Positions 8,598 to 15,785 are shown, numbered from the stretch's first letter. The stretch: 35,639 nucleotides of DNA from Actinomycetota bacterium (GCA_040754375.1 JBFMCT010000035.1:1-35639); one strand, 5' to 3'. Numbers and translations: made by a program. Notes: generated by a model not told the origin, from the letters alone.

Positions 8598-10339
8598 GCC
8601 ACCACCACCTCGAACGGCCCGAGCTCGGCCCGGACGGTTGAGGATGCGCCCTGGGCCGGCGAGGGGATGACCGGGCCGCCCCAGACCGGGACCAGGCGGG
8701 CCACCGGAGGGACCTCGATCGATATCTGCTGCGGCTGGCCCGCCGGGTTTCGCAGGCACACGATCACCTGGCCGGCGCCCTCAGCCACGAACCCGTAGGG
8801 CTCACCCGCCTGGGGCCGGCCCCCCACCATGCGGCTGCGGGCCAGGGCCTGCTGGTTGGCCCGGGACCAGCGCAGCACCCGGGCCAAGGCGTCCCACTCG
8901 GGCGGGCGCAGGGAGCCCGGGGCTACGTACAGGTCATGGTGATGGCTCCCCCGGGCGGCCAGCAGCCAGCAGTGCCGCTCCCACTCCTCGGGCCCTTCCC
9001 CCTCCTCCTGGTAGGCCCGGGCCTCGTTCTCCACGACGCTGAAGGTGACTATGGCCGAGACCGGCAGGGCCGTGGGGCGCAGGGCGTCGAGGCACGAGTC
9101 GATGTAGGTCGCGAACCGTTCGTGGCGGCCGCCGTCGAAGCCCGCCGGCGCATCGTCGTCCAGCCCGCCCCGCCACAGGAAGTCGGCGTGGCGCAGCCAC
9201 CACGGGGACGGGTTCGACCCGGTGGTGAAGGCCAGCACCGTGCCAGGAGGCCCGGCCGCCCGTAGCCCGTCGAGCAGGGCCGCGAAGCGGTCCATCTGGT
9301 CGGTCCGCCCCCGGTGGCCGTGGGTGGCCTCGGGACAGTCGAACTGGGCCCCGTCGAGCTTCCAGTAACCCACCCCGGCCGCCCCGAAGCGGCCCAGCGA
9401 GCCCGCCAAGTGGCGCCGGTACGTGTCCCCGGCCGGGCACAGGCAGGGCCAGTCCCCGTCGTGGACCTCGAAGCCTTGGGCACGGCCCCACGCCACCCGC
9501 TGGTCGTGGCGGTCGAAATAGCCCCCGAAGGGGCTGACCCACAGCCCGATCCCGCCCACGCCGACCCGCTGGGCCGTCGCCTGAAGGGCCCCGAGCCCCC
9601 CGGGGAAGCGGGCGGGATCGAGGCGTCCCCACAGGCCGGCCGACGGCTCCCATCCCCCGTCCCACGGGTCGTCGAGGCAGTAGAAGTCGAGGTCGAGGCG
9701 GTGGCGCCGAGCGACCTCTCCGAAGCCCTCCAGCTCGGCGAGGACCGTGGCCTCGGACATGTTGCCGGCGAAGCCGAGCTGGTACCAGTTGTTGGCCAGG
9801 GTCACGACCCGGGGGGGAGCCGGGCGGGCCCGGTCGACCTCGTCCCAGAACCCGGACAGCTCGCGGCCCGGGGGCGTCCGGCCCACCATGGCCGGGGGCG
9901 AGACCCACGGGCCGCTCCCCAGGTCGGTGTCGACGGCCAGCGAGAGGCCCTCGGCCCCCGGATGGGCGACGGTGGCGAACCAGCCCCGGCCCACCTGGGG
10001 CTGGCCCAGCGCCCGGTCGTCGGCTGGTCCCGCCACCGGCGGGAGGGGGCGGCCGCCGACGAGGGGCTCGACCTCGAACCGCTCCAAGTGCCCCGTCCCC
10101 ACGACCCGCAGGCGTCGGCGCACGACTGACGGGTCCGAGGGGACTGCGCCCTCTGCGCCGCCGGGGGCCCGGTCCTCGACCACCTCGACGGTGGCCGTGG
10201 GGTGCGGTTGGCCGGGCTCGACCACGCGCCCATCGACCCACACCCGCCAGCGCCACCCGTCCTCGGGGGCCCGGCCCCCATGAAGCGGAGCGCGAGGGTC
10301 AGCCACGGGCGACCAGTTCGGCGACGCGGGAGCGGGCAC
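8570..10339 (-). CDS. Clan GH-D glycoside hydrolase, GH36-like (alpha-galactosidase/N-acetylgalactosaminidase type)
   Basis: A 589-aa protein with an N-terminal beta-sandwich-like region, a (beta/alpha)8 barrel and a C-terminal beta region. Barrel landmarks follow the GH36 pattern: NNWYQ, FYCLDDPWDGGW, a Phe-Pro-Gly-Gly-Leu segment, GLWVSPFGG and YWKLDGAQ. Asp329 of the last segment is the likely nucleophile, and DFLWRGGLDDD may carry the acid/base. No signal peptide is evident, so it is probably cytoplasmic. It follows the hexosamine-kinase-like gene with overlapping ends, suggesting a shared mRNA. The start is uncertain: GTG 10339 (41-bp overlap) or GTG 10306, which touches the upstream stop; neither has a clear ribosome-binding site. 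Substrate is inferred only. Confidence 0.72.
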   Translation of the reverse strand: MPAPASPNWSPVADPRAPLHGGRAPEDGWRWRVWVDGRVVEPGQPHPTATVEVVEDRAPGGAEGAVPSDPSVVRRRLRVVGTGHLERFEVEPLVGGRPLPPVAGPADDRALGQPQVGRGWFATVAHPGAEGLSLAVDTDLGSGPWVSPPAMVGRTPPGRELSGFWDEVDRARPAPPRVVTLANNWYQLGFAGNMSEATVLAELEGFGEVARRHRLDLDFYCLDDPWDGGWEPSAGLWGRLDPARFPGGLGALQATAQRVGVGGIGLWVSPFGGYFDRHDQRVAWGRAQGFEVHDGDWPCLCPAGDTYRRHLAGSLGRFGAAGVGYWKLDGAQFDCPEATHGHRGRTDQMDRFAALLDGLRAAGPPGTVLAFTTGSNPSPWWLRHADFLWRGGLDDDAPAGFDGGRHERFATYIDSCLDALRPTALPVSAIVTFSVVENEARAYQEEGEGPEEWERHCWLLAARGSHHHDLYVAPGSLRPPEWDALARVLRWSRANQQALARSRMVGGRPQAGEPYGFVAEGAGQVIVCLRNPAGQPQQISIEVPPVARLVPVWGGPVIPSPAQGASSTVRAELGPFEVVVAQGPLLPAP

Positions 10340-11447
10340 CGGCCAGGGCGTCGAGGACCCGGAGCTGGGCCCGTGCCCGGTCGAGGTTGTGACGGGGACG
10401 GTCGGCCCCGAAGTAGCGGTCCCCGTCGAGGTGGTCGGTGAGGAACCGCATGGCGTTCTCGTAGGCCATGAGCGGGCCGGCCAGCGGGACCATCTCCTTC
10501 TCGGTCGTGGTCAGCAGCCGGCCCGCCTCCGAGAGGTAGCCGCGCAGGGCGGCCACCAGGTGGTTGTCGCACACGGCCAGGGAGGGTAGGTCGGTAGTGT
10601 CCTCGGCGACTGTCACGGTCGCCGATCGGAGGAGGTCCCCGATATCGAACAGGACGGTCCCGGGGGCCACCGTGTCGAGGTCGATGACACATACCCCCTC
10701 CCCGGTCGCACTGTCGACGAGCACGTTGGCCGCCTTGGCGTCATTGTGGACCGTCCGGGTGGGTAAGAGCCCTTCGTGGCGCGCCCTCTCCACGGCTTCG
10801 GCCAGGCGGTGACGGGCCCGCACGGCCTCGATCTCCCGGGCGCACAACGCCACCCGCCCGAAGGCGTCCTCCTCCACCGCTCTGTCCAGTTCCCGGCGGC
10901 GGCCCTCGAAGTCCTTGAACCCCCCGATGGGTTCGACCAGGGCCGGGCCCGGAAGGTCGGCGAGGTCCACGGCGAAGCGGCCGAGAGTACGGCCGACCTC
11001 GAAGGCCACCTCGGGGCTCGGGACTACGGGATGGCAGGTGGCACCCCTGACCGCGGCGAAAGCCCTCCATGTCCCCCCCTGGCCGTCGAAGACCAGGACC
11101 TCGCCTTCCCGGGTACGCAGCACCCGCAGGGCCTGCCGAGGGGGCGACGCCGACTCCGCCCGGACGACGAGGTGGGCCGACACCCGGGCCACGTTGGCCG
11201 CCACCAGCTCGCAGTCGGGGAACACCCGGTCGTTGAGCCGCTGGACCACCGCGCAGGCCCCGGTCGAGCCGATGGCGAACCATGTTTGGTGGATATGCCC
11301 GTAGGGGGCTCGTTCGGTCTGGACCACCCGGCCGAGGCCCTCGAAGCGTTCGGCGATCGACTCGACGTCGCCCGGCTCCCTACTAGGAGGCTGGTGTCCT
11401 TCGCGTTCGGCGCTGCGCGCCGAGGCGGCCGACCTGCGTTTGGACAC
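10299..11447 (-). CDS. Phosphotransferase resembling N-acetylhexosamine 1-kinase (NahK)
   Basis: An APH/choline-kinase-fold protein of about 382 aa. The N-terminal part, with YGHIHQTWFAI and VVQRLNDRVFPDCELVAANVARV, closely follows the NahK pattern of a glycine/His loop and an ILQRIN-x-VF-P segment. The catalytic loop is HNDAKAANVLVD (Brenner-type HxD...N) and the metal-binding segment is VIDLDTV. NahK phosphorylates the anomeric carbon of GlcNAc or GalNAc. The frame is open far upstream through the opposite gene. I chose GTG 11447, 3 bp after AGGAGG on the minus strand; GTG 11450 is an alternative. It is divergent from a GH3 hexosaminidase and precedes a GH36-like glycosidase, consistent with amino-sugar salvage. 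Confidence 0.78.
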   Translation of the reverse strand: MSKRRSAASARSAEREGHQPPSREPGDVESIAERFEGLGRVVQTERAPYGHIHQTWFAIGSTGACAVVQRLNDRVFPDCELVAANVARVSAHLVVRAESASPPRQALRVLRTREGEVLVFDGQGGTWRAFAAVRGATCHPVVPSPEVAFEVGRTLGRFAVDLADLPGPALVEPIGGFKDFEGRRRELDRAVEEDAFGRVALCAREIEAVRARHRLAEAVERARHEGLLPTRTVHNDAKAANVLVDSATGEGVCVIDLDTVAPGTVLFDIGDLLRSATVTVAEDTTDLPSLAVCDNHLVAALRGYLSEAGRLLTTTEKEMVPLAGPLMAYENAMRFLTDHLDGDRYFGADRPRHNLDRARAQLRVLDALAGARSRVAELVARG

Positions 11448-11458
11448 CACCCTCCTAG
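11383..11458. promoter_or_regulatory. Long inverted repeat at the hexosamine divergon
   Basis: Left arm 11383-11399 and right arm 11442-11458 are inverted copies of CTAGGAGG(C/G)TGGTGTCC, matching at 16 of 17 positions. A second perfect palindrome, TCGGCGC-TGC-GCGCCGA (11407-11423), lies in the 42-bp interior. The right arm covers the ribosome-binding site and start of the kinase-like gene, and the whole element is 30-40 bp before the GH3 start. It could be a paired operator or an RNA hairpin controlling translation. Confidence 0.5.
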
Positions 11459-11499
11459 GTTCCCACCTTGAGCGCCCGGCCGGGACCGGGGTGGGGTCA

Positions 11500-12726
11500 G
11501 TGACCGGCGGGCGGCGCGCCAGGGTGGCCGCCGTCCTCATGGCGGCCATGGCCGTGGCCGCCCTGGGGACCAGGGGTACCGGGGACCGGACTGCCGGGGC
11601 GGGCTGGCCCGGGCCGTCCTTCGCCCCCCCGACGACGGTGGCCACCCTGGTCGCAGCGGGACGGGGCGAGCGGATGTCGGCGCCCGTCGAGGTCGTGATC
11701 TGCACCCCCGCCTCCTTGGCCGAACGGGCGGCCCGCACCCTGGTCGTCGGCCTGCCCGAGACGACCGGGCCCGACGACCCCCTCGTGGCCGAGGTGACCG
11801 ACGTGGGGGTCGGAGGCGTCCTGCTCACCCATGCCAACGTGGAGAGCACCGACCAGGTCCGCTCCCTGGTATCGGCCCTGCGGGAGCGTTCGCGCCGGCC
11901 CTTGGTCGTGTCGGCCGACGAGGAGCCCGGCCGGGTCAAGACGTTCGGGGCCATCACCGGTCCCGAGCCGTCGGCTCGTCGCATGGCGGCCGAGGGCACG
12001 CCCGACGACGTGCGGGACGCGGCCCGTGCCAGTGCCCAGCTCCTCGACGACCTGGGCGTGGACGTGAACCTGGCCCCGGTGGCCGACCTCGACGCCGGGC
12101 CGTGGGACGGCGTCATAGGCGACCGGTCCTACTCCGACGACCCCGAGACGGCCGCCACCTACGCCCTCGCCTACGCCCGGGGGATGGTCGACGGCGGGGT
12201 CGTGCCCGTGGTCAAGCACTTCCCGGGGCACGGTCGCACAGACGAGGACGACCACTTCACGGCGCCCACCGTCGACACTCCGCTCGAGGACCTGGTGGGC
12301 ACAGACCTGCGGCCCTTCAGCCGCCTCGTCGGCGCCGGTGCCCCTGTGGTCATGATGGGCCACGTGGCCTTCGACGCCATCGAACCGGGCGTGCCTGCCA
12401 GCCTCTCCCAGCCGGCCTACCGGCTCCTGCGGGACCTGGGGTTCGCCGGGGTGGCCATTACCGACTCGATCGGGATGGGGGCCGTCAACTTGCGCTGGGA
12501 CTACGGCCGGGCCACCGTCAAGGCGATTGCGGCAGGTGCCGACGGAGTCCTCGGCACCGACGGGTGGTCGGCTCGCTGGATGCGCGACGCACTGGTGGAA
12601 GCCGTCGAGACGGGCGAACTGCCCGAGGCCCGCCTCGACGAGGCCGCGGCCCGCATGGCCGCCCTCGCCGGCGACGACCCGCGTTCGTTGACCTGCGCGC
12701 CGGCGGCCCTGCCGGCCCTTGAATAG
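11500..12726 (+). CDS. GH3 beta-N-acetylhexosaminidase, NagZ-like, exported
   Basis: A GH3 catalytic domain covers nearly the whole 408 aa. It has the NagZ signatures KHFPGHGRTDEDDH (a His-containing acid/base loop) and TDSIGMGA, whose Asp is the nucleophile. There is no C-terminal GH3 sandwich domain, as expected for NagZ. The N-terminus GRRARVAAVLMAAMAVAALG looks like a signal peptide without a lipobox, so the enzyme is probably secreted and acts on wall muropeptides or external GlcNAc glycans. Start choice is uncertain: GTG 11500 or GTG 11491 both give this signal peptide; a TTG at 11440 is less likely because it adds a non-hydrophobic extension inside the inverted repeat. Confidence 0.85.
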   Translation: MTGGRRARVAAVLMAAMAVAALGTRGTGDRTAGAGWPGPSFAPPTTVATLVAAGRGERMSAPVEVVICTPASLAERAARTLVVGLPETTGPDDPLVAEVTDVGVGGVLLTHANVESTDQVRSLVSALRERSRRPLVVSADEEPGRVKTFGAITGPEPSARRMAAEGTPDDVRDAARASAQLLDDLGVDVNLAPVADLDAGPWDGVIGDRSYSDDPETAATYALAYARGMVDGGVVPVVKHFPGHGRTDEDDHFTAPTVDTPLEDLVGTDLRPFSRLVGAGAPVVMMGHVAFDAIEPGVPASLSQPAYRLLRDLGFAGVAITDSIGMGAVNLRWDYGRATVKAIAAGADGVLGTDGWSARWMRDALVEAVETGELPEARLDEAAARMAALAGDDPRSLTCAPAALPALE

Positions 12727-12807
12727 ACCGCTCGTACCGTCGGCCCGACGGGGCGGGCGGGCCCCCTACTGGCCCGGCGCCACCGACCGGGGGCGACGCC
12801 CGGGCCG

Positions 12808-13842
12808 CTACTCGGCGAGACCCGCGGGGTGGGCTGTGACCACGAGGTCGGCGATCACGGGGCGGTGGTCGCTGCCCGGGCCCCGGCCCTCCCTGGCGGC
12901 CTCCACCGCCAGGCCGGCGGTGACCAGCACGTGGTCGACCCGGAACAGGGCGGGGAACGGGCGGCCGCCCCGGGGCCAAGTGGTGGCCAGGCCCCGACCG
13001 GCCTCCACGTGGGCGTCCCGTAACCCGCCCGCCAGCAGGTGGCGGAACGGGGCATGGCCGTAGGTGGCGTTGAAGTCGCCGGCCACGACGGCGGGAAGCA
13101 CACTGGCTTCCACCTCGGCCCTGATCTCGGCCAATTGGACCTTCCACACCGGCACCCAGCGCCGGCGCATGGGGGCCTTGCAGTGGACGTTGTACACGCG
13201 CACCGCCCGGCCCTCCACGTCGAGGACGGCCCGGGTCATGGGCAGGCCGCCCGGGGCCCACGTCTCGGCCTTCGACAACGGGTAGCGGCTCCAGATCCCC
13301 GAGCCGAACGAACCGTGGCGGGCGTCGACGTAGGAGTACGCAAAGGGGTCGAGCGCCCCCGACGCCTTGATCATGCGCACATGCTCGGGCGACAGCTCCT
13401 GCAGCAGCAGCACGTCGGCACCAGCCGACGCCAGTTCCTCGCCCAGGGCCGTCGAGTCCTCCAGGGGGTAGCGGATGTTGGACGAGACCACCCGGAGGCG
13501 AGGCGCCCCGGCCGCGGCTGCCGGGAGCGGGCGTGGCCCGCTCAGCTCGGGGGCGGTCCATACGGCGTGGGCCGCGCTCACGCTGGCGGCCACCGTGGCC
13601 AGGACGGGGCGGCGGGCGGCGACCCCGACCGCGAAGGCGGCCCACGCCGGCAGGTAGACGAAGGGTGTCCCGGCGTTGGCCATCGACAGCGCAGGATGGC
13701 GGTCGACCCCCGCCAGGCGGGCCCCGGCCAAGCCGGCCAGGGGCACGGTCACCCCCCACGCCGCCCTCACGGCGCGTGCCGACGGTCGCCCGGCCCCGGG
13801 CGTTGCTCGCCGGCGGGTGGAGCCACGGGCCATGACCGCCAT
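12808..13842 (-). CDS. Endonuclease/exonuclease/phosphatase (EEP) family protein with N-terminal membrane segments
   Basis: A 344-aa protein. Residues about 25-95 are hydrophobic (VPLAGLAGARLAG, PFVYLPAWAAFAVGVAA, VLATVAASVSAAHAVW) and probably form two or three membrane helices. They are followed by an EEP domain with the family order: RVVSSNIRY, LLQELS (metal-binding Glu), YNVHCKAP, AGDFNAT (Asp/Asn), FRVDHVLVT and GSDHRPVIADL (Asp-His pair). Members cleave phosphodiesters in nucleic acids, lipids or inositol phosphates; the substrate cannot be told. The architecture matches membrane-anchored actinobacterial EEP proteins with an external active site. Starts at ATG 13842 or ATG 13833 are both possible. 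It is convergent with the GH3 gene. Confidence 0.85.
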   Translation of the reverse strand: MAVMARGSTRRRATPGAGRPSARAVRAAWGVTVPLAGLAGARLAGVDRHPALSMANAGTPFVYLPAWAAFAVGVAARRPVLATVAASVSAAHAVWTAPELSGPRPLPAAAAGAPRLRVVSSNIRYPLEDSTALGEELASAGADVLLLQELSPEHVRMIKASGALDPFAYSYVDARHGSFGSGIWSRYPLSKAETWAPGGLPMTRAVLDVEGRAVRVYNVHCKAPMRRRWVPVWKVQLAEIRAEVEASVLPAVVAGDFNATYGHAPFRHLLAGGLRDAHVEAGRGLATTWPRGGRPFPALFRVDHVLVTAGLAVEAAREGRGPGSDHRPVIADLVVTAHPAGLAE

Positions 13843-13902
13843 ACTGCCCCGCCCCGTCCCCCTAGGGGCGTCAGCGGGAGCGGCCCGGGTGAGCGGTAGG
13901 GC

Positions 13903-14307
13903 TCAGGCGGGTGTCACCTGGGCGGTACAGAACGAACAGCGGCGAGCGCCCCGGGGGATGGAGCTGAGGCACTCGGGGCAGTCCCGGGTGGTCGACTCGA
14001 CCTCGGGCTCGGTCTTGCGTCTGGCCATGAGCCGGTTGATGGGCTTGACCACGAAGAAGAAGACGGCTGCGGCGATCGTGAGGAACGACAGCAGGGCGTT
14101 GACGAACAGTCCGTAGCGGATCTCGCTGCCGCCGACGGTGATGGCCAGGTCTTCGAAGTTGGCCGAACCGGGTATGGCGATGATCGGCGTGATTATGTTC
14201 TCGACCAACGAGGTGACCACTGCCCCGAAGGCCGCCCCGATGACGACCGCCACGGCCAGGTCGACCATGTTGCCCCTGAGGATGAAGGCTCTGAACTCCT
14301 TGACCAC
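13903..14307 (-). CDS. mscL: Large-conductance mechanosensitive channel MscL with C-terminal zinc ribbon
   Basis: The first 95 residues are canonical MscL: an amphipathic N-terminus (VKEFRAFILRGNMVDLAVAV), pore helix TM1 with IGAAFGAVVTSLVENIITP, a periplasmic loop and TM2 (FVNALLSFLTIAAAVFFFVV), followed by KPINRLM. MscL opens under high membrane tension to release solutes on osmotic downshock. Instead of the usual charged cytoplasmic bundle, the tail ends in CPEC...CSFC, a four-Cys zinc-ribbon arrangement (about residues 110-128). The GTG start has GGGAGG 6 bp upstream. It is divergent from the alternative-oxidase-like gene. Confidence 0.93.
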   Translation of the reverse strand: MVKEFRAFILRGNMVDLAVAVVIGAAFGAVVTSLVENIITPIIAIPGSANFEDLAITVGGSEIRYGLFVNALLSFLTIAAAVFFFVVKPINRLMARRKTEPEVESTTRDCPECLSSIPRGARRCSFCTAQVTPA

Positions 14308-14334
14308 GATTACCTCCCGTTCGCCGGAAAACCG

Positions 14335-14363
14335 ATGACAGAGTCGCGCCGACGCGCTACCTT
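14335..14363 (+). promoter_or_regulatory. Predicted promoter of the alternative-oxidase-like gene
   Basis: ATGACA (14335-14340) as -35 and TACCTT (14358-14363) as -10 are separated by exactly 17 bp. Transcription would start near 14370, which is the first base of the GTG start codon, implying a leaderless mRNA. No Shine-Dalgarno sequence precedes that GTG, in agreement. Confidence 0.55.
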
Positions 14364-14367
14364 GGTC

Positions 14368-14385
14368 TTGTGAAAACTTTCACAA
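14368..14385. promoter_or_regulatory. Rex-type redox operator
   Basis: TTGTGAAAACTTTCACAA is a perfect inverted repeat (it extends to 9+2+9 bp at 14367-14386). It fits the operator of the NADH/NAD+-sensing repressor Rex, which has the form TTGTGAA-N4-TTCACAA. In Streptomyces, Rex controls cytochrome bd and NADH dehydrogenase genes through such sites. Here it overlaps the predicted transcription start and the GTG start codon, an ideal position for repression. No rex gene is in the window. Confidence 0.75.
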
Positions 14386-15077
14386 GCTCTCCGGAACCGG
14401 CGACCGCTCTCCCCGAGGGGCCGCCGAAGCTCAGTCCCACCCAGCTCCGCATCGAGCAGGCGCGCACGCTGGCGTCGCCCCGCCGTCGTTACGGCGTGGC
14501 CGCCCGAGGTCTGTTCCTGCTCCTCGACCTCATCTACGGCCGGGCCCGCACGCTCTCGAAGTTCAAGGTCCTCGAGGTCGTGGCCCGGGTGCCCTACCAG
14601 GCCTGGGAGCACGTGGCCTACGTGGCCGTGACCCACCGTTACTCGCGGCCGTCGTTCGCCCGCCGCATCTTCGAGCGCGTACACGAGAGCCGCGAGCAGC
14701 AGGACAACGAGCAGTGGCACCTGCTGATCCTCGAGGAGCTCGTCGACCGTTCGGGCCGGCGGGAGAGCTTCCTGCGCTACCGGGTGTTCCCCCAGCTGCT
14801 GGCCTTCGCTTACTACCAGCTCTCCTGGGCGCTCTACGCCATCAAGCCCCGGTGGAGCTACGGGCTCAACGCCGACTTCGAGGACCACGCCGAGCACGAG
14901 TACGCCCTGTTCGTGCAGGAGAACCCCGAGTTCGAAGACGAGCCCTACGACGGGTTGTTCGCCGAGGAGTACGGCCACTACGAGTCGGTGGCCGACCTGT
15001 TCCGCCAGATCGGTCACGACGAACGGGTCCACAAGAACGAGAGCCTGGCCCGGATGGACGAGCCCCGCTTCAGCTGA
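14370..15077 (+). CDS. Alternative-oxidase-like diiron protein
   Basis: A 235-aa protein whose four helices carry all six expected diiron ligands in alternative oxidase (AOX/PTOX) order: Glu80 (AWEHVAYV), Glu114-x2-His117 (NEQWHLLILEEL, cf. NERMHL), a Glu in the FEDHAEHEY segment (171-177) and Glu218-x2-His221 (HDERVHKN, cf. ADExxH). AOX is an interfacial membrane quinol oxidase that reduces oxygen to water without pumping protons. The length is near that of bacterial AOX. The first 40 residues are variable. GTG 14370 lies within a Rex-like operator and at the predicted transcription start. Low respiratory NAD+ (high NADH) would relieve Rex repression. A non-oxidase role for the diiron fold is possible. 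Confidence 0.78.
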   Translation: MKTFTSSPEPATALPEGPPKLSPTQLRIEQARTLASPRRRYGVAARGLFLLLDLIYGRARTLSKFKVLEVVARVPYQAWEHVAYVAVTHRYSRPSFARRIFERVHESREQQDNEQWHLLILEELVDRSGRRESFLRYRVFPQLLAFAYYQLSWALYAIKPRWSYGLNADFEDHAEHEYALFVQENPEFEDEPYDGLFAEEYGHYESVADLFRQIGHDERVHKNESLARMDEPRFS

Positions 15078-15088
15078 CCCCAAGCTCT

Positions 15089-15141
15089 CCGGTCCCGGCG
15101 CGCCCACGCTCCCCCTTCCGTGGTGAGCGCGCCGGGACCGG
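15089..15141. terminator. Strong bidirectional hairpin between convergent genes
   Basis: A perfect 15-bp stem (15089-15103 with 15127-15141, starting CCGGTCCCGG) continues after a 3-nt bulge into CCACG/CGTGG (15104-15108 with 15119-15123), closing a 10-nt loop. It sits exactly between the stops of the oxidase-like gene and hupB. There is no long T-run on either side, as is common in GC-rich actinobacteria. Confidence 0.75.
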
Positions 15142-15154
15142 TGTTCGTTGCCGG

Positions 15155-15631
15155 TCAGCCCTTGGTGGCCCGAGCCGCCTTGGCCGGGGCTTTGGCCGCC
15201 TTGGCCGCCGGGGCCTTGCGGGCCGCAGGTGCCGCCTTGGCCGGGGCCTTGGCCGCCTTGGCCGGCGCCTTGGCCGCCTTGGCCGGGGCCTTGGCCGCTT
15301 TGGGCGCAGCGGGGGCCGGGGGCCATACGCCCTTGGCCAGCTTGGGGGCGGCCGAGATCGACATCACGCCGTCCTTGTAGCCCTTCAGCGGGGTGATCTT
15401 GGCCCGCTTGGACGCCTTGATCTTCACGGGCTCACCTGTGGCCGGGTTACGGCCGACACGAGCAGGCCGGTCGACCCGGGCGAACTTGGCGAAGCCCGAG
15501 ATCGCCACGGGCTCCCCCTTGGCGTTGACGGCCATGATGACCTCGGTCATGCCCTTGAGGGCCTGATCGACCATCTTCGGTTCCAGGCCGGTGTGGGCCG
15601 CGGTCGCGTTCACCAGCTCTCGTCGGTTCAT
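15155..15631 (-). CDS. hup: HU-family nucleoid protein with histone-H1-like Lys/Ala/Pro tail
   Basis: Residues 1-90 are an HU domain: MNRRELVNATAAHTGLEPKM, GEPVAISGFAKFARVDRPAR and GRNPATGEPVKIKASKRAKI, the DNA-bending arm. The C-terminal 60 residues are repeats of PAKAAKA, as in actinobacterial HupB/HupS. The arm inserts into the minor groove, and the basic tail compacts DNA. Such proteins organise the nucleoid and often respond to stress. ATG 15631 has AGGAG 7 bp upstream. It is divergent from the Tad operon and separated from the oxidase gene by a strong hairpin. After SISAAP a short PKLAKGVWPPAPAAP linker precedes the repeats. Confidence 0.95.
   Translation of the reverse strand: MNRRELVNATAAHTGLEPKMVDQALKGMTEVIMAVNAKGEPVAISGFAKFARVDRPARVGRNPATGEPVKIKASKRAKITPLKGYKDGVMSISAAPKLAKGVWPPAPAAPKAAKAPAKAAKAPAKAAKAPAKAAPAARKAPAAKAAKAPAKAARATKG
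15180..15299 (-). repeat. 21-bp coding tandem repeats in the hup tail
   Basis: Three adjacent 21-bp units at 15237-15257, 15258-15278 and 15279-15299 differ at only one or two bases and encode the seven-residue unit KAAKAPA; a further near-copy is at 15180-15200. Such repeats can change copy number by slippage and so alter tail length. Confidence 0.85.
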
Positions 15632-15688
15632 ACATCACTCCTGTGCCGTAGGCGGATCGCGTGAGAAGTCTTACGTGGCGCCGCCCCC

Positions 15689-15778
15689 AGGTGGCGGATA
15701 CCCCCAGATAGCCACCTCTTCCGCCCCTCCGAGGGGACAACGCCGACCGTCCGGGGCGCCCGACCGGCCCCCCCTCGG
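15689..15778. promoter_or_regulatory. Hairpin-forming segment between hup and the Tad operon
   Basis: Two inverted repeats lie in the 257-bp divergent gap: AGGTGGC (15689-15695) with GCCACCT (15711-15717), and CCGAGGGG (15729-15736) with CCCCTCGG (15771-15778). They may be operators or folded leader RNA; I recognise no known family. Confidence 0.35.
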
Positions 15779-15785
15779 GAAATCC

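Noticed and set aside
7040-8641. 533-codon plus-strand ORF opposite the thiolase
   Set aside because: It is antisense to a full-length thiolase with intact active-site motifs, and its composition is that of a GC-rich shadow frame.
11451-12116. N-terminal extension of the NahK-like frame through the GH3 gene
   Set aside because: The extra 220 codons are antisense to the GH3 catalytic domain and have no resemblance to kinases; the family N-terminus fits a start near 11447.
15231-15300. CRISPR-like repeat array
   Set aside because: The 21-bp repeats are adjacent without spacers and encode the Lys/Ala/Pro tail of the HU protein.
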